Shown: positions 20,833 through 31,574 of the stretch, piece by piece
How positions within the stretch are numbered: the first letter of the stretch is position 1
Layout of the letters: every line of letters starts with the position of its first letter
DNA from: Ursidibacter maritimus
Lineage (GTDB): Bacteria > Pseudomonadota > Gammaproteobacteria > Enterobacterales > Pasteurellaceae
Direction of reading: 5' to 3'
DNA length: 64,000 nucleotides
Assembly (NCBI RefSeq): GCF_009761395.1
Contig: NZ_LEKN01000039.1
Span: 1-64,000, forward strand
Position numbers and translations under genes: made by a program
Notes under the pieces: generated by a model
Databases searched by the model: none
What the model saw: the letters and a program-made list of their open reading frames with translations, nothing else
What the model was told of the DNA's origin: nothing

Positions 20833-21393
20833 TTAGGCTAAAGAATTTTTGACACGCTCAATGAGTGTTTCAGGTAGCTCCATTGCTTGCATAATTGAGC
20901 CCAAAATAATCCCTTTACGTTCAGTATTATTATTTGTAATAACCCAAAATGGAGAATCCGGTATCTGTTTAGCTTTGACACTGCTACCCGTTGCTAAAAT
21001 AGTTTCTTTGTCACGTGCGAAATAGATGCGTTCACTTCCTTGAACATTCTCAGTAGCATGAGCAAACTCTTCAGGATTCATTACATAAAGTGCTGACAGT
21101 ATCTGTAAAAAACGATTCACTACTTTTGTTTCACTCGTAAACACACTTGAGGCAAGAGTAAATTCTATACGTTTAATCAATTTTTCTTGATCTGTGAGTA
21201 CTTTTTTTGTTTTTGGTAACTTGGCAAGATCTTTAAGTTCATTGATCATATTTTCTTGCACAAGCACAAATGGTTGTGGGGATGCTGGCAAACGTAATAA
21301 ACGACGTAAAATATCGGAAGCACTTTCACCAATTGCTTGAGTACGACTTGCGATATAGTGATATAATTCGTCATCAACTTCGATGATTTTCAT
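20833..21393 (-). CDS. seqA: replication initiation regulator SeqA
   Basis: 186 residues (E. coli 181). The N-terminal oligomerisation segment MKIIEVDDELYHYIASRT and the C-terminal region (RIYFARDKETI, PDSPFWVITNNNT) that binds hemimethylated GATC are intact. It sequesters the new origin and times initiation. Divergent from ybfF, as in E. coli. It heads the seqA-menE-channel-aroC operon. Confidence 0.96.
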   Translation of the reverse strand: MKIIEVDDELYHYIASRTQAIGESASDILRRLLRLPASPQPFVLVQENMINELKDLAKLPKTKKVLTDQEKLIKRIEFTLASSVFTSETKVVNRFLQILSALYVMNPEEFAHATENVQGSERIYFARDKETILATGSSVKAKQIPDSPFWVITNNNTERKGIILGSIMQAMELPETLIERVKNSLA

Positions 21394-21506
21394 CTTTTCC
21401 CCTTAAATATCTTGATTACAAAAAAATTCTAGGCATTATACGCATTTCAGTCCTAATTTACAGGATCTGATTTGAATTATTTAGATAAATTTTAGTGAAT
21501 TTTACA

Positions 21507-22286
21507 ATGGAAAAAATCTATCTCAACTACCAATTTCAGAAAGCAACAGGCCCAAATAATACAACTCAAACAATGGTATTTATTCACGGGCTATTTGGTG
21601 ATTTGAATAATTTGGGCGTCATTGCTCGGGCTTTTGCAGATAAGTATCACATTTTACGTGTTGATTTACGTAATCATGGACAATCATTTCACACTGATGA
21701 AATGAACTATCAGGAAATGGCAGAAGATTTGCAAAAATTACTCACGCATTTATCTATTCAAAACGCTATTCTTGTTGGACATTCAATGGGTGGGAAAACC
21801 GCGATGGCGCTTGCAGACTTAGCGCCAAACTTAGTCGAAAAATTAGTAGTAATTGATATTGCACCTGTGGCTTATCAACTTAATCGCCACGATAGTATTT
21901 TTACAGGATTGTTTGCAGTGAAGTCCGCAAAACCAGAAAATCGTCAAAGTGCCAAAATTGAGATCGCAAAAGGGATAAAAGATGAAGGCATTCAACAATT
22001 TATGTTGAAATCATTTGACCCGACAAGTCCTGAAAGTTTTAAATTTAATTTATCTAGTTTACATAGAAACTACGCAAATCTAATGGGTTGGCAATCGGTT
22101 TCAGTAAATAAACCAACCTTATTCATCAAAGGCGAGCTTTCTGATTATTTACAAGAAAAAGATACCAAAACTGTACTAGATCAATTCCCACAAGCAAAAT
22201 TATTCGTTGTGAGTAACGCAGACCATTGGGTGCATGCTGAAAAACCTGATGCTGTCATTCGAGCCATTCAGAAATTTCTGAATTAA
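21507..22286 (+). CDS. ybfF: alpha/beta-hydrolase esterase YbfF
   Basis: About 259 residues. The oxyanion motif HGLFGD, nucleophile elbow GHSMGGKTA and C-terminal NADHWVHAE with the catalytic His are visible. It is an acyl-CoA/short-ester hydrolase in E. coli; the physiological substrate is uncertain. ATG 21507 (MEKIYLNYQ) is preferred to the GTG 12 bases earlier because it matches the usual N-terminus. Neither has a clear ribosome site. Confidence 0.88.
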   Translation: MEKIYLNYQFQKATGPNNTTQTMVFIHGLFGDLNNLGVIARAFADKYHILRVDLRNHGQSFHTDEMNYQEMAEDLQKLLTHLSIQNAILVGHSMGGKTAMALADLAPNLVEKLVVIDIAPVAYQLNRHDSIFTGLFAVKSAKPENRQSAKIEIAKGIKDEGIQQFMLKSFDPTSPESFKFNLSSLHRNYANLMGWQSVSVNKPTLFIKGELSDYLQEKDTKTVLDQFPQAKLFVVSNADHWVHAEKPDAVIRAIQKFLN

Positions 22287-22338
22287 GACGCGGCTTGATT
22301 TGCTCAAACTTTTACAAGTTTGCGATAAATCTAAATAA

Positions 22339-22372
22339 GGTAGGATATGCAATTTAAAACATAAATCCTACC
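22339..22372. terminator. stem-loop between convergent ybfF and SH3-protein genes
   Basis: Perfect arms GGTAGGAT and ATCCTACC with an 18-base AT-rich loop. There is no good T run, so termination is only likely from its position between convergent genes. Confidence 0.4.
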
Positions 22373-22380
22373 GCTTAATG

Positions 22381-22989
22381 TTAAGACCAACCGTTGTTAC
22401 GTTTACGGCGAGGCAATAGAATAGGAATAATTAAACCAAGTAAAAGTCCAACGCCTAATACAGAGCCACCGTAAATAAAGTATTGAATCATAATTTCACG
22501 TGATTGAGCATCTTGCATTGCTTCTAAATCACGATTTTTACTCTTCAAAATATCTAATTCACGTTTTAATTGAGCATTTTGGTCAAGTAAGATATTACTT
22601 TGCTGATTAGCTTGCTCTGTTCTACGTTGCATTTCTGCGGTACGTTGTTGCCAATCACTATCGATTTTATTTAATTTTAACGTCAATTCATCCACTTTTT
22701 GCTGTAACTGTGGCGTTAATTCTTTTGAACTTGGTGTCGAAGTTAATTCACTATTTAAAATCCAAGCTTCTCTATTTTTACTATCTCGAATTAACGCATA
22801 GCGATCTTTGCGATCAAGTAAAGTCACTTTATCTCCAGCTTGAATAGTGCCTGAAATTTTAAATTGATCGCCTGGGCCTTTTCTCAGATAAGTATTCAAA
22901 TTTTCTGTAACATATTGTGTTTGAGCTAAGCTCGCTGTTGATAAAGAAATCAGCAAACAACCAAACAAAGTGGTTAGATATTTTTTCAT
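22381..22989 (-). CDS. SH3-domain membrane protein (YgiM/TIGR04211 type)
   Basis: 202 residues. Signal peptide 1-22 (ends SLAQ), then a bacterial SH3 domain (NLNTYLRKGPGDQFK... to about residue 85), a coiled coil (about 90-165), and a single membrane helix (about 170-192) followed by a basic tail PRRKRNNG. This matches the YgiM family of inner-membrane anchored periplasmic proteins, whose role is not settled. A terminator separates it from pitA, so it is probably transcribed alone. Confidence 0.85.
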   Translation of the reverse strand: MKKYLTTLFGCLLISLSTASLAQTQYVTENLNTYLRKGPGDQFKISGTIQAGDKVTLLDRKDRYALIRDSKNREAWILNSELTSTPSSKELTPQLQQKVDELTLKLNKIDSDWQQRTAEMQRRTEQANQQSNILLDQNAQLKRELDILKSKNRDLEAMQDAQSREIMIQYFIYGGSVLGVGLLLGLIIPILLPRRKRNNGWS

Positions 22990-23015
22990 AAGTAGGCTTC
23001 CTTGAAATAGAGAAA

Positions 23016-23041
23016 AGAAAAGTGCGAATACCGCACTTTTC
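23016..23041 (-). terminator. terminator of pitA containing a Haemophilus-type uptake core
   Basis: Arms GAAAAGTGCG and CGCACTTTTC enclose a 6-base loop; the minus strand continues into TTTTCT. One strand carries AAGTGCGGT, the uptake core of the other Pasteurellaceae branch. Confidence 0.8.
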
Positions 23042-23057
23042 TAGCAATTATCGACAA

Positions 23058-24317
23058 TTAAAAAACAGCACGCAAAATGTAATAAATAATAATGGAAAGT
23101 ACTGCCCCTGCTGGTAAGGTAATCACCCAAGATGCGACAATATTTCGAATCACACCTAGATTTAACGCTGCAATACCACGTGCAAAGCCAACCCCTAATA
23201 CTGCCCCAACTAATGTTTGAGTGGTAGAAATAGGTAAGCCAGTTCCTGATGCTAATACAACGGTAATTGCACAAGCAAACTGAGCTGCAAAACCACGACT
23301 TGGCGTTAAGTCAGTAATACCTGTACCGATAGTACTCATTACTTTATGTCCCATTACGGCTAAACCAATCGCAATACCGACTGCACCTAATGGTAAAATC
23401 CAAGGTGCCATTACAGTTTTACCCTCAATAACACCACCATGGTCAACAATAGAAACAACAGCTGCTAATGGGCCAATCGCATTAGCTACATCGTTTGAAC
23501 CATGAGCAAACGCCATTGCACAAGCAGTAATTAGCATCAAGATACTAAATACTTTCTCTACACCACTAAAGCCACCGCTTTGTAGACGAGAAATGAATGA
23601 TTTACTGCGTAAGTAAAAGAAACAAGCGATTGTTGAAAGAACCGCAAGCACTAAACCTAGCATAACAGTTTGAATATATTTCAGATCTAATCCAACATGT
23701 TTTAAACCTTTATCTAAAGTCACAACACAGATAATAAATACGGTTAAACCTGCATAATAAGGTGCATATTTTTGTGCATTAGCTAATGGTTTTTCCGTAT
23801 CGAAAATCAATTTTTGTGTAGATACAAAGATAAAGAAAGCAACTAAACCTGCAATCACAGGAGTAATAAACCAACTTCCTACAATGCCACCGAATTGTGA
23901 CCATTGTACAGCCTCAGTACCAACTGTTACACAGGCAAAACCAACTATCGCACCAATGATTGAGTGCGTTGTTGATACTGGCCAACCTTTTTGAGATGCA
24001 ACTAGTAACCATACGCCTGCGGCAAATAGAGATGCCATCATACCGAGAACTAACACATCTGGTTGACCGACAAAGGCATCAGAAGCAATCACCCCACTTT
24101 TGATGGTTTCTGCAACTTCTCCCCCTGCAAGATAAGCACCTGCAAATTCAAATACTAAGGCAATATAAACAGCTTGTTTGGCAGTAATTGTACCTGAGCC
24201 CACCGATGTTCCCATCGCATTTGCTACATCGTTCGCGCCAATACCAAAAGCCATAATAAAACCAAAGACAGCGGTAACAAGTACGATCATAAAACCGTAT
24301 TGATTAATCAGTTCCAT
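23058..24317 (-). CDS. pitA: inorganic phosphate transporter, Pit family
   Basis: 419 residues with about ten membrane helices. The two family repeats are visible as GANDVANAMGTSVGSG near residue 27 and GSNDVANAIGPLAA in the second half, forming the metal-phosphate/proton symport site. The upstream DUF47 gene (17-base gap) is its usual accessory partner. The protein is shorter than E. coli PitA (499). Confidence 0.94.
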   Translation of the reverse strand: MELINQYGFMIVLVTAVFGFIMAFGIGANDVANAMGTSVGSGTITAKQAVYIALVFEFAGAYLAGGEVAETIKSGVIASDAFVGQPDVLVLGMMASLFAAGVWLLVASQKGWPVSTTHSIIGAIVGFACVTVGTEAVQWSQFGGIVGSWFITPVIAGLVAFFIFVSTQKLIFDTEKPLANAQKYAPYYAGLTVFIICVVTLDKGLKHVGLDLKYIQTVMLGLVLAVLSTIACFFYLRSKSFISRLQSGGFSGVEKVFSILMLITACAMAFAHGSNDVANAIGPLAAVVSIVDHGGVIEGKTVMAPWILPLGAVGIAIGLAVMGHKVMSTIGTGITDLTPSRGFAAQFACAITVVLASGTGLPISTTQTLVGAVLGVGFARGIAALNLGVIRNIVASWVITLPAGAVLSIIIYYILRAVF

Positions 24318-24334
24318 TGTTTATTCTCCTATGA

Positions 24335-25015
24335 TTATGAGCGAGCAAGCATTAGCTCAATGCGAGATCCAACACGCTGAGCTTGGTCGGCTAATACCCC
24401 AATCCATTCAATAATTTTATATAAGAACATAATATCAATCGGATTATGTGCACTCTCAATACTGAGTAATGCTTTGCGTAATACAATTTGTAGCTGATCA
24501 GTATCATCTTCAATGGTATCTAATTCCAAAATCATATTATTCACAAAATTCAGTTCACGCCCACGAAATCCTGTTTCAAGTAGCTGATCCATTTCATTGA
24601 TAACCTTATCTGATTGAATCGTTGCATCAAGGCTACGAGAAAGAAAATGCAAGAAAGATGACTGCATTTCAACAGGGATCAATAACTGGCGACCAATAAT
24701 ACGCCCTGAAATATCTTTAGCATAGTTTGCTAACTTATCTAATTGTGTCACCAACTCTAATAAGTCTGTACGTTCTACAGGCATAAATAAACCACGAGGA
24801 AGCTTTAAACGAATTTCACGTTTAAGTGAATCCGCCCGGCGTTCTAAATCAATAATTTGACGGCGAAGTTCTTCAGCATCTTCCCAACGATTATCAAAAG
24901 TCGCTTCAAAAAATGGAATTAGTAAACTACAGCACTCAGTCACTTTTTTTGAGTGTTTTTGTAGCGGTTTAAGTGGCGAATGGGCGAATAATCCTAAAAT
25001 ATTATTCATTGCCAT
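24335..25015 (-). CDS. DUF47/PhoU-like phosphate transport accessory protein
   Basis: 226 residues, all helical and soluble, PhoU-like TIGR00153/DUF47 family (NNILGLFAHSPL... and repeated long helices). Such proteins are nearly always encoded beside Pit transporters and are thought to modulate them. A GGAG site lies 8 bases before the first ATG, so that start is kept. Cotranscribed with pitA. Confidence 0.88.
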   Translation of the reverse strand: MAMNNILGLFAHSPLKPLQKHSKKVTECCSLLIPFFEATFDNRWEDAEELRRQIIDLERRADSLKREIRLKLPRGLFMPVERTDLLELVTQLDKLANYAKDISGRIIGRQLLIPVEMQSSFLHFLSRSLDATIQSDKVINEMDQLLETGFRGRELNFVNNMILELDTIEDDTDQLQIVLRKALLSIESAHNPIDIMFLYKIIEWIGVLADQAQRVGSRIELMLARS

Positions 25016-26338
<1,323 letters not shown>

Positions 26339-26424
26339 AAGCGGTTAGATAATTAAAAAATTTTGCAAATTAAGATAGGTTTTATCATCACAGAAAACCT
26401 ATCACGAATTCGAGGTAGAGATAA

Positions 26425-28812
26425 ATGAAATTTAATGAATCTTGGTTGCGAGAATGGGTAAACCCAGCTGTTAGTACAGAAACGCTATGCGACCAAATCA
26501 CAATGTTAGGTTTAGAAGTTGATGATGTAGAAGCTATTGCAGGCGAGTTTTCCGGTATTGTTGTCGGTGAAGTTGTTGAATGTGCACAACACCCAGATGC
26601 CGATAAATTGCGTGTAACTAAAGTCAATGTGGGTGGTGATCGTCTGTTAGATATCGTGTGTGGCGCACCTAACTGCCGTCAAGGTTTAAAAGTTGCCTGC
26701 GCAACCGAAGGTGCTGTTTTACCAGGCGATTTCAAAATCAAAAAAACCAAACTACGCGGCCAACCATCTGAAGGGATGCTTTGCTCTTTTACTGAATTAG
26801 GCATCAAAGTTGAACAAGATGGTATTATTGAATTACCTGCTGATGCCCCTGTTGGCGAAGATTTCCGACATTACTTACAACTTAACGATAAAGCGATCGA
26901 AATTAGTTTAACCCCAAACCGAGCCGACTGTCTTAGTATTGCCGGTATCGCTCGTGAAGTGGGCGTGATTAACCAAGCACCAGTTAATACTCCAACCATA
27001 GATGCCGTTAAAGCAACTATTTCAGATAAAGTTGCCATTGAATTACAAGCACCAGAGGCTTGCCCACGTTATTTACTCCGTGTTGTGAAAGGCGTTAATG
27101 TGAATGCTCAATCGCCATTGTGGTTACAAGAAAAGCTGCGCCGTTGTGGGTTACGCTCAATCGATCCGATTGTCGATATTACTAATTTAAGCTTGCTTGA
27201 ACTTGGGCAGCCGATGCACGCTTTTGATATGGCAAAAGTGGCTCAACCTGTACAAGTTCGTTTAGCAAAACAAGGCGAAGAGCTTGTTTTATTAGATGGT
27301 TCAACCGCAAAATTACAAGATAATACCTTGCTAATTGCAGACCAAAACGGACCGCTTGCCATGGCTGGTATTTTTGGTGGTCAAGCAAGTGGTGTAAGCA
27401 GTGATACGAAAGATGTTATTTTAGAAGCTGCTTTCTTCGCTCCACTTGCCATTACGGGCAGAGCAAGACAATACGGATTACATACCGACTCGTCTCACCG
27501 CTTTGAACGTGGCGTTGATTACGAACTCCCACGCAAAGCAATGGAAAGAGCAACCGCATTATTACTTGAAATTTGCGGTGGTGAGGCAGGTGAAATTGTT
27601 GAAGCCTCTAGCCAAGAGCATTTGCCAAAAGCCAATACAGTTACTTTACGCCGAAGCAAATTAGATAGTTTGTTAGGTCATCACATTGCCACAGAAACCG
27701 TTACTGATATTTTCAATCGTTTAGGCTTTGAAAGCGAATATGCAAATGATACTTGGACAGTAAAATCACCAAGTTGGCGTTTTGATATCGAGATCGAAGA
27801 AGATCTAATTGAAGAAGTGGCTCGTATTTATGGCTATAACAGCATTCCAAATAATGCACCACTTGCTCACCTTCAAATGAAAGGTTTGCCAGAGAAAATT
27901 TTAGAAGCTATTCGCATTAGAACAGCCTTAGTTGATAGTGACTACCAAGAAGTGATCACTTATAGCTTTGTGGATCCTAAAACACAAGAACTACTTCACC
28001 CTGAACAAGAAGCACTCATTTTGCCAAACCCGATCTCAAGCGAAATGTCGGCAATGCGAGTATCACTCTTAACAGGTTTACTCGATACTATTGCTTATAA
28101 CCAAAACCGCCAACAAAGTCGCGTACGTATTTTTGAAAGTGGTTTACGTTTTATCCCTGACGCAAATGCAGAGAATGGTATCCGCCAAGAGCTAGTTTTC
28201 GGTGCAGCAGTTGTGGGAGATAAACGTCCAACACACTGGGAACATAAAGCAGAAAATGTAGATTTCTTTGACTTAAAAGGTGATCTAGAGCGAATTCTCT
28301 CTTTAACATCAATCAAAGATAAATTGAGCTTTGTCGCTAAACAATATCCAGCACTACACCCAGGACAATCTGCAGCAATTATGCTTGATGGTGAAGAAAT
28401 CGGTTTTATCGGTACAGTACACCCTAAAGTAATCCAAAAATTAGGATTGTCAGGTAAACCGGTTGTTTTTGAATTACTAGCATCTGCGATTGCTGAACGC
28501 TCTGTACCAAGTGCAAAAGAAGTTTCTCGTTTCCCTGCTAATAAACGTGATATTGCTGTTGTTGTTGATAGCACGATTGCCGCAGGTGAAGTATTAGCGG
28601 AATGTCGTAAGGCAGGTGGTGATAAATTAGTTGCGGTGAATTTATTTGATGTTTACCAAGGCAGTAATTTAGCCGAAGGTAAAAAAAGCCTAGCGATTAG
28701 TTTAACTATCCAAGATAGAGAAAAAACTCTTGAAGAAGAAGAAATCAATAGCGTTATTCAAAATGTATTAGCAGCATTAGCACAACAATTTAATGCTTAT
28801 CTAAGAGATTAG
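26425..28812 (+). CDS. pheT: phenylalanine--tRNA ligase beta subunit
   Basis: 795 residues, standard length. In order: N-terminal tRNA-binding OB fold (about 40-150), B3/B4 editing domain (about 210-390), B5 domain, inactive catalytic-like core, and C-terminal anticodon-binding FDX-ACB domain (about 700-795, [17 protein letters not shown]). Follows pheS and precedes ihfA by 16 bases, the same order as in enterobacteria and H. influenzae. Confidence 0.98.
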   Translation: MKFNESWLREWVNPAVSTETLCDQITMLGLEVDDVEAIAGEFSGIVVGEVVECAQHPDADKLRVTKVNVGGDRLLDIVCGAPNCRQGLKVACATEGAVLPGDFKIKKTKLRGQPSEGMLCSFTELGIKVEQDGIIELPADAPVGEDFRHYLQLNDKAIEISLTPNRADCLSIAGIAREVGVINQAPVNTPTIDAVKATISDKVAIELQAPEACPRYLLRVVKGVNVNAQSPLWLQEKLRRCGLRSIDPIVDITNLSLLELGQPMHAFDMAKVAQPVQVRLAKQGEELVLLDGSTAKLQDNTLLIADQNGPLAMAGIFGGQASGVSSDTKDVILEAAFFAPLAITGRARQYGLHTDSSHRFERGVDYELPRKAMERATALLLEICGGEAGEIVEASSQEHLPKANTVTLRRSKLDSLLGHHIATETVTDIFNRLGFESEYANDTWTVKSPSWRFDIEIEEDLIEEVARIYGYNSIPNNAPLAHLQMKGLPEKILEAIRIRTALVDSDYQEVITYSFVDPKTQELLHPEQEALILPNPISSEMSAMRVSLLTGLLDTIAYNQNRQQSRVRIFESGLRFIPDANAENGIRQELVFGAAVVGDKRPTHWEHKAENVDFFDLKGDLERILSLTSIKDKLSFVAKQYPALHPGQSAAIMLDGEEIGFIGTVHPKVIQKLGLSGKPVVFELLASAIAERSVPSAKEVSRFPANKRDIAVVVDSTIAAGEVLAECRKAGGDKLVAVNLFDVYQGSNLAEGKKSLAISLTIQDREKTLEEEEINSVIQNVLAALAQQFNAYLRD

Positions 28813-28828
28813 AATTAAGGAGCATACT

Positions 28829-29125
28829 ATGGCACTAACCAAAATTGAAATTGCAGAAAACCTTGTCGAAAACTGTGGCTTAGATAAACGCACAGCTAAA
28901 GAGTTTGTTGAGCAATTTTTTGAAGAAATCCGTATTTCTCTTGAAAAAGGGGAAGAGGTAAAACTCTCTGGTTTTGGTAATTTCTCAGTTCGTGATAAAA
29001 AAGCACGTCCAGGAAGAAATCCTAAAACAGGAGAAGATGTCGCAGTTTCCGCAAGACGTGTGGTAGTATTTAAAGCAGGTCAAAAATTGCGTCAGCGAGT
29101 GGAAAGTGCCAAAGTAAAAAGCTAA
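28829..29125 (+). CDS. ihfA: integration host factor alpha subunit
   Basis: 98 residues, HU/IHF family. The DNA-bending arm [11 protein letters not shown] with its intercalating proline, and the start [12 protein letters not shown], are characteristic of IHF-alpha. Acts with IHF-beta as a sequence-specific DNA-bending protein. Preceded by AAGGAG and followed by a clean terminator, so it closes the pheST-ihfA unit. Confidence 0.97.
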   Translation: MALTKIEIAENLVENCGLDKRTAKEFVEQFFEEIRISLEKGEEVKLSGFGNFSVRDKKARPGRNPKTGEDVAVSARRVVVFKAGQKLRQRVESAKVKS

Positions 29126-29137
29126 TGTTTGGTCGTT

Positions 29138-29164
29138 AAGGCATTCAATAAAGAATGCCTTTTT
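29138..29164 (+). terminator. terminator after ihfA
   Basis: Arms AAGGCATTC and GAATGCCTT with a 6-base loop, followed by TTT. It lies 13 bases after the ihfA stop and just before nlpC. Confidence 0.88.
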
Positions 29165-29177
29165 AGAAGGAAATAAA

Positions 29178-29708
29178 ATGGTTTTCTCTGTTAAGAAGAC
29201 AACACTTATAGGGGCGGCATGCTTATCTCTAATCGTTCTTACTGGTTGTAGCAACTCCACTGATAGTAATAAGCAAAAAAATAAACCGTCCGTTTCAAAA
29301 ATCTATCGCAGTAGCACAGGTAGCTTATCAGATCCAATTATTGCAATTAGTAGCCTAAGTGAGCACCAACACCAATGGAAAGGTACACGCTACCGATTAG
29401 GTGGAAATTCTCGTAGTGGAATTGATTGTTCCGGCTTTATGCAAGTTACTTTCAGAGATCTCTTTGGGATTGATTTACCAAGAACGACATCTGAACAGGC
29501 TAAGGAAGGAGAGCGTATTTCAAAATCTGAATTACGTACTGGAGATTTGGTCTTTTTCAAAACAGGGAGAGGGCCAAATGGAAAACACGTTGGTGTTTAT
29601 GTAAAGAACGGTCAATTCCTACACGCTTCTACTAAGGGCGGGGTAATTTATTCTGACATGAACTCACCTTACTGGTCTCGCACTTTCTGGCAAGCTCGTC
29701 GTTTATAA
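29178..29708 (+). CDS. nlpC: NlpC/P60-family lipoprotein (cell wall peptidase)
   Basis: 176 residues. Lipoprotein signal with lipobox LTGC (Cys about 25). The NlpC/P60 catalytic Cys is in GIDCSGFMQV (about 92) and the His in GKHVGVYVKNG. It is expected to cut peptide cross-links in peptidoglycan from an outer-membrane anchor. Position after ihfA matches H. influenzae nlpC. AAGGAAA precedes the ATG. Confidence 0.93.
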   Translation: MVFSVKKTTLIGAACLSLIVLTGCSNSTDSNKQKNKPSVSKIYRSSTGSLSDPIIAISSLSEHQHQWKGTRYRLGGNSRSGIDCSGFMQVTFRDLFGIDLPRTTSEQAKEGERISKSELRTGDLVFFKTGRGPNGKHVGVYVKNGQFLHASTKGGVIYSDMNSPYWSRTFWQARRL

Positions 29709-29717
29709 CAGTAAAAA

Positions 29718-29733
29718 TATGAAGTAGATCACA
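29718..29733. promoter_or_regulatory. candidate CRP site
   Basis: TATGAAGTAGATCACA matches the CRP consensus TGTGA-N6-TCACA at nine of ten fixed bases. It lies downstream of nlpC and upstream of a possible non-coding transcript. Confidence 0.4.
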
Positions 29734-29776
29734 AAGTTAGCAAAAAATCATTTGTTTTAGGAAATAGAATTTGAAA

Positions 29777-29886
29777 AATTGAATAACTTGACGTAGTCTA
29801 TACAAACTAAAAACAAGTGTTGTGTTCAACAACCGATTTCATAAATTTGCTTTCCGAGTAGCCCCTTGATGTAGGGGCTTTTTTTT
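29777..29886 (+). ncRNA. possible small RNA between nlpC and cydC
   Basis: A candidate -10 TAGAAT (29765-29770), a small stem GTTGT/ACAAC around 29819-29833 and a strong terminator at 29860-29886 would give a transcript of about 110 bases with no open frame. Alternatively the terminator simply ends nlpC and cydC. The start is uncertain because no good -35 is seen. Confidence 0.25.
29860..29886 (+). terminator. strong Rho-independent terminator before convergent cydC
   Basis: Arms AGCCCCT and AGGGGCT with a 6-base loop, followed by eight T bases. Confidence 0.92.
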
Positions 29887-29902
29887 GGTTGTAATGAACA
29901 AA

Positions 29903-31567
29903 TTACACCAATCGCCCATTATCAATTTTATAAACCTGATCAAAATGCGTTAAACCATTTAGGCGATGCGTAATCATCAATAATGTTTTATGCTGGCAAT
30001 GTGTAAGGATAATTTGTAAAATCTGTTGTTCGGTTTCTCGATCCAACCCTTCCGTTGGCTCATCTAACAATACAATGTCTGCCTTGCTAAGCAGTAAACG
30101 GGCTAACCCTAAGCGACGCTGTTCACCACCTGATAATGGTCGCCCACCTTCGCCAAGCCATAACTTTAGCCCTTCTTGTTCAAGTAAATACACCAAGCCC
30201 ACTTGCTCCAATATCGCTATGAGCTGTTGATCATCTGCTTGTGGATTTCCCATCAATAGATTTTCTCGCAAAGTATTACTAAAAATGTGTACTCTTTGGC
30301 TTAATACGACTAGATTTTCCCTTAAGGTATTTTCGGAAAATTCGCTTAATTTGCAATGATTCAGCCAAATCTGACCGCTTGTTACATCATAATTGCGAAC
30401 TAATAGTTGGAAAATCGTTGATTTACCGCTACCTGTTTTGCCTAAAATTGCCACCTTCTGCCCTTGTGCTATCGAAAAAGAGAGCTGGCGTAATACCATT
30501 TCGTCTTGTTCAGGGTAACTAAAATCGACCTGTTCAAAGCGGATAAGCGGTTGATTATTCTCTGTTTTTTGCCATTCTGCATTGCCAGTGAAAGTAACTA
30601 ACGGTTGCTGATTAGTGATTTCACTTAAACGTTCAGCAGAAGCAATTACCTGCCCCAAATGCAAAAATGCGATGCCTATCGGCATTAAAATCTCTAACGA
30701 TGCAAGCACACAAAATACCACAAGCGCTATCAATGCTTTAGGATGCTCCGCACTTGGCACACTAATGGCTTTAGCTGAGAGATAAATTACCACTGTCATT
30801 AAAATACCATTCGCCATAATTAAAATAGCATTAGATAAGCCACTTAATTGGCTCTCTTTACTCTGTGCATTTAACCATTGCTGTTCTGTTTGACATAATT
30901 TCTCACTCGCTTGGGATTGCATACCAAAAAGTAAAAATTCTGCATTTAGCTGTACCCATTCAATAAATTGACTACGGTAATTAGCACGAGAGTGGATTGC
31001 GACTTTACCTAATTTTTGCCCTAAATGATAAAACAAAGTAGGTAACACAAATAATAAAGCGGTCAATGTACCGCAAATAACTAAGGCTAATAAAGGCGAA
31101 ATAAACGAAAGCCCAATTCCTATAAACAGAATAACCATTACCGCACTAATAAATGGCGATAGCAGGTTTAAATATAAGGTATCCAGTGTATCGACATCTG
31201 CCACCAGTCGATTTAACAACTCACTATGGCGATAACGACTTAGTTTAGCAGGGCTAAGCGGAATGAGCTTACGGAAAATTTCCACACGCAAATTGGCTAA
31301 TACTCTAAAAGTACCATCGTGAGTAACTAAACGCTCAAAATAACGAGAGACAGTCCGCCCTATCGCTAATCCACGAACTCCTGCTGAAGGGTAAAAGAAA
31401 TTAAAAAATAAGCTTGAACCTACTAACGCAGATGCCGCAAGAAACCAACCTGATAGGCTTAATAAACCGATACTAGCAGCTAAACTGGTAATGGCTAGAA
31501 TAATCCCTAAAGCCAATAATCCAAAATGATTGCGGTATAACGCTAAAAATGGAAAAAGTGAACGCAT
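29903..31567 (-). CDS. cydC: heterodimeric ABC exporter subunit CydC
   Basis: 554 residues: six-helix membrane domain then ATPase domain with Walker A GKTGSGKST, signature LSGGEQRRLGLARLL and Walker B ADIVLLDEPTEG. With CydD it exports glutathione/cysteine to the periplasm and is needed for cytochrome bd assembly. The gene is 7 bases after cydD and ends the envelope block. Confidence 0.95.
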   Translation of the reverse strand: MRSLFPFLALYRNHFGLLALGIILAITSLAASIGLLSLSGWFLAASALVGSSLFFNFFYPSAGVRGLAIGRTVSRYFERLVTHDGTFRVLANLRVEIFRKLIPLSPAKLSRYRHSELLNRLVADVDTLDTLYLNLLSPFISAVMVILFIGIGLSFISPLLALVICGTLTALLFVLPTLFYHLGQKLGKVAIHSRANYRSQFIEWVQLNAEFLLFGMQSQASEKLCQTEQQWLNAQSKESQLSGLSNAILIMANGILMTVVIYLSAKAISVPSAEHPKALIALVVFCVLASLEILMPIGIAFLHLGQVIASAERLSEITNQQPLVTFTGNAEWQKTENNQPLIRFEQVDFSYPEQDEMVLRQLSFSIAQGQKVAILGKTGSGKSTIFQLLVRNYDVTSGQIWLNHCKLSEFSENTLRENLVVLSQRVHIFSNTLRENLLMGNPQADDQQLIAILEQVGLVYLLEQEGLKLWLGEGGRPLSGGEQRRLGLARLLLSKADIVLLDEPTEGLDRETEQQILQIILTHCQHKTLLMITHRLNGLTHFDQVYKIDNGRLV

Positions 31568-31574
31568 CTATTTT

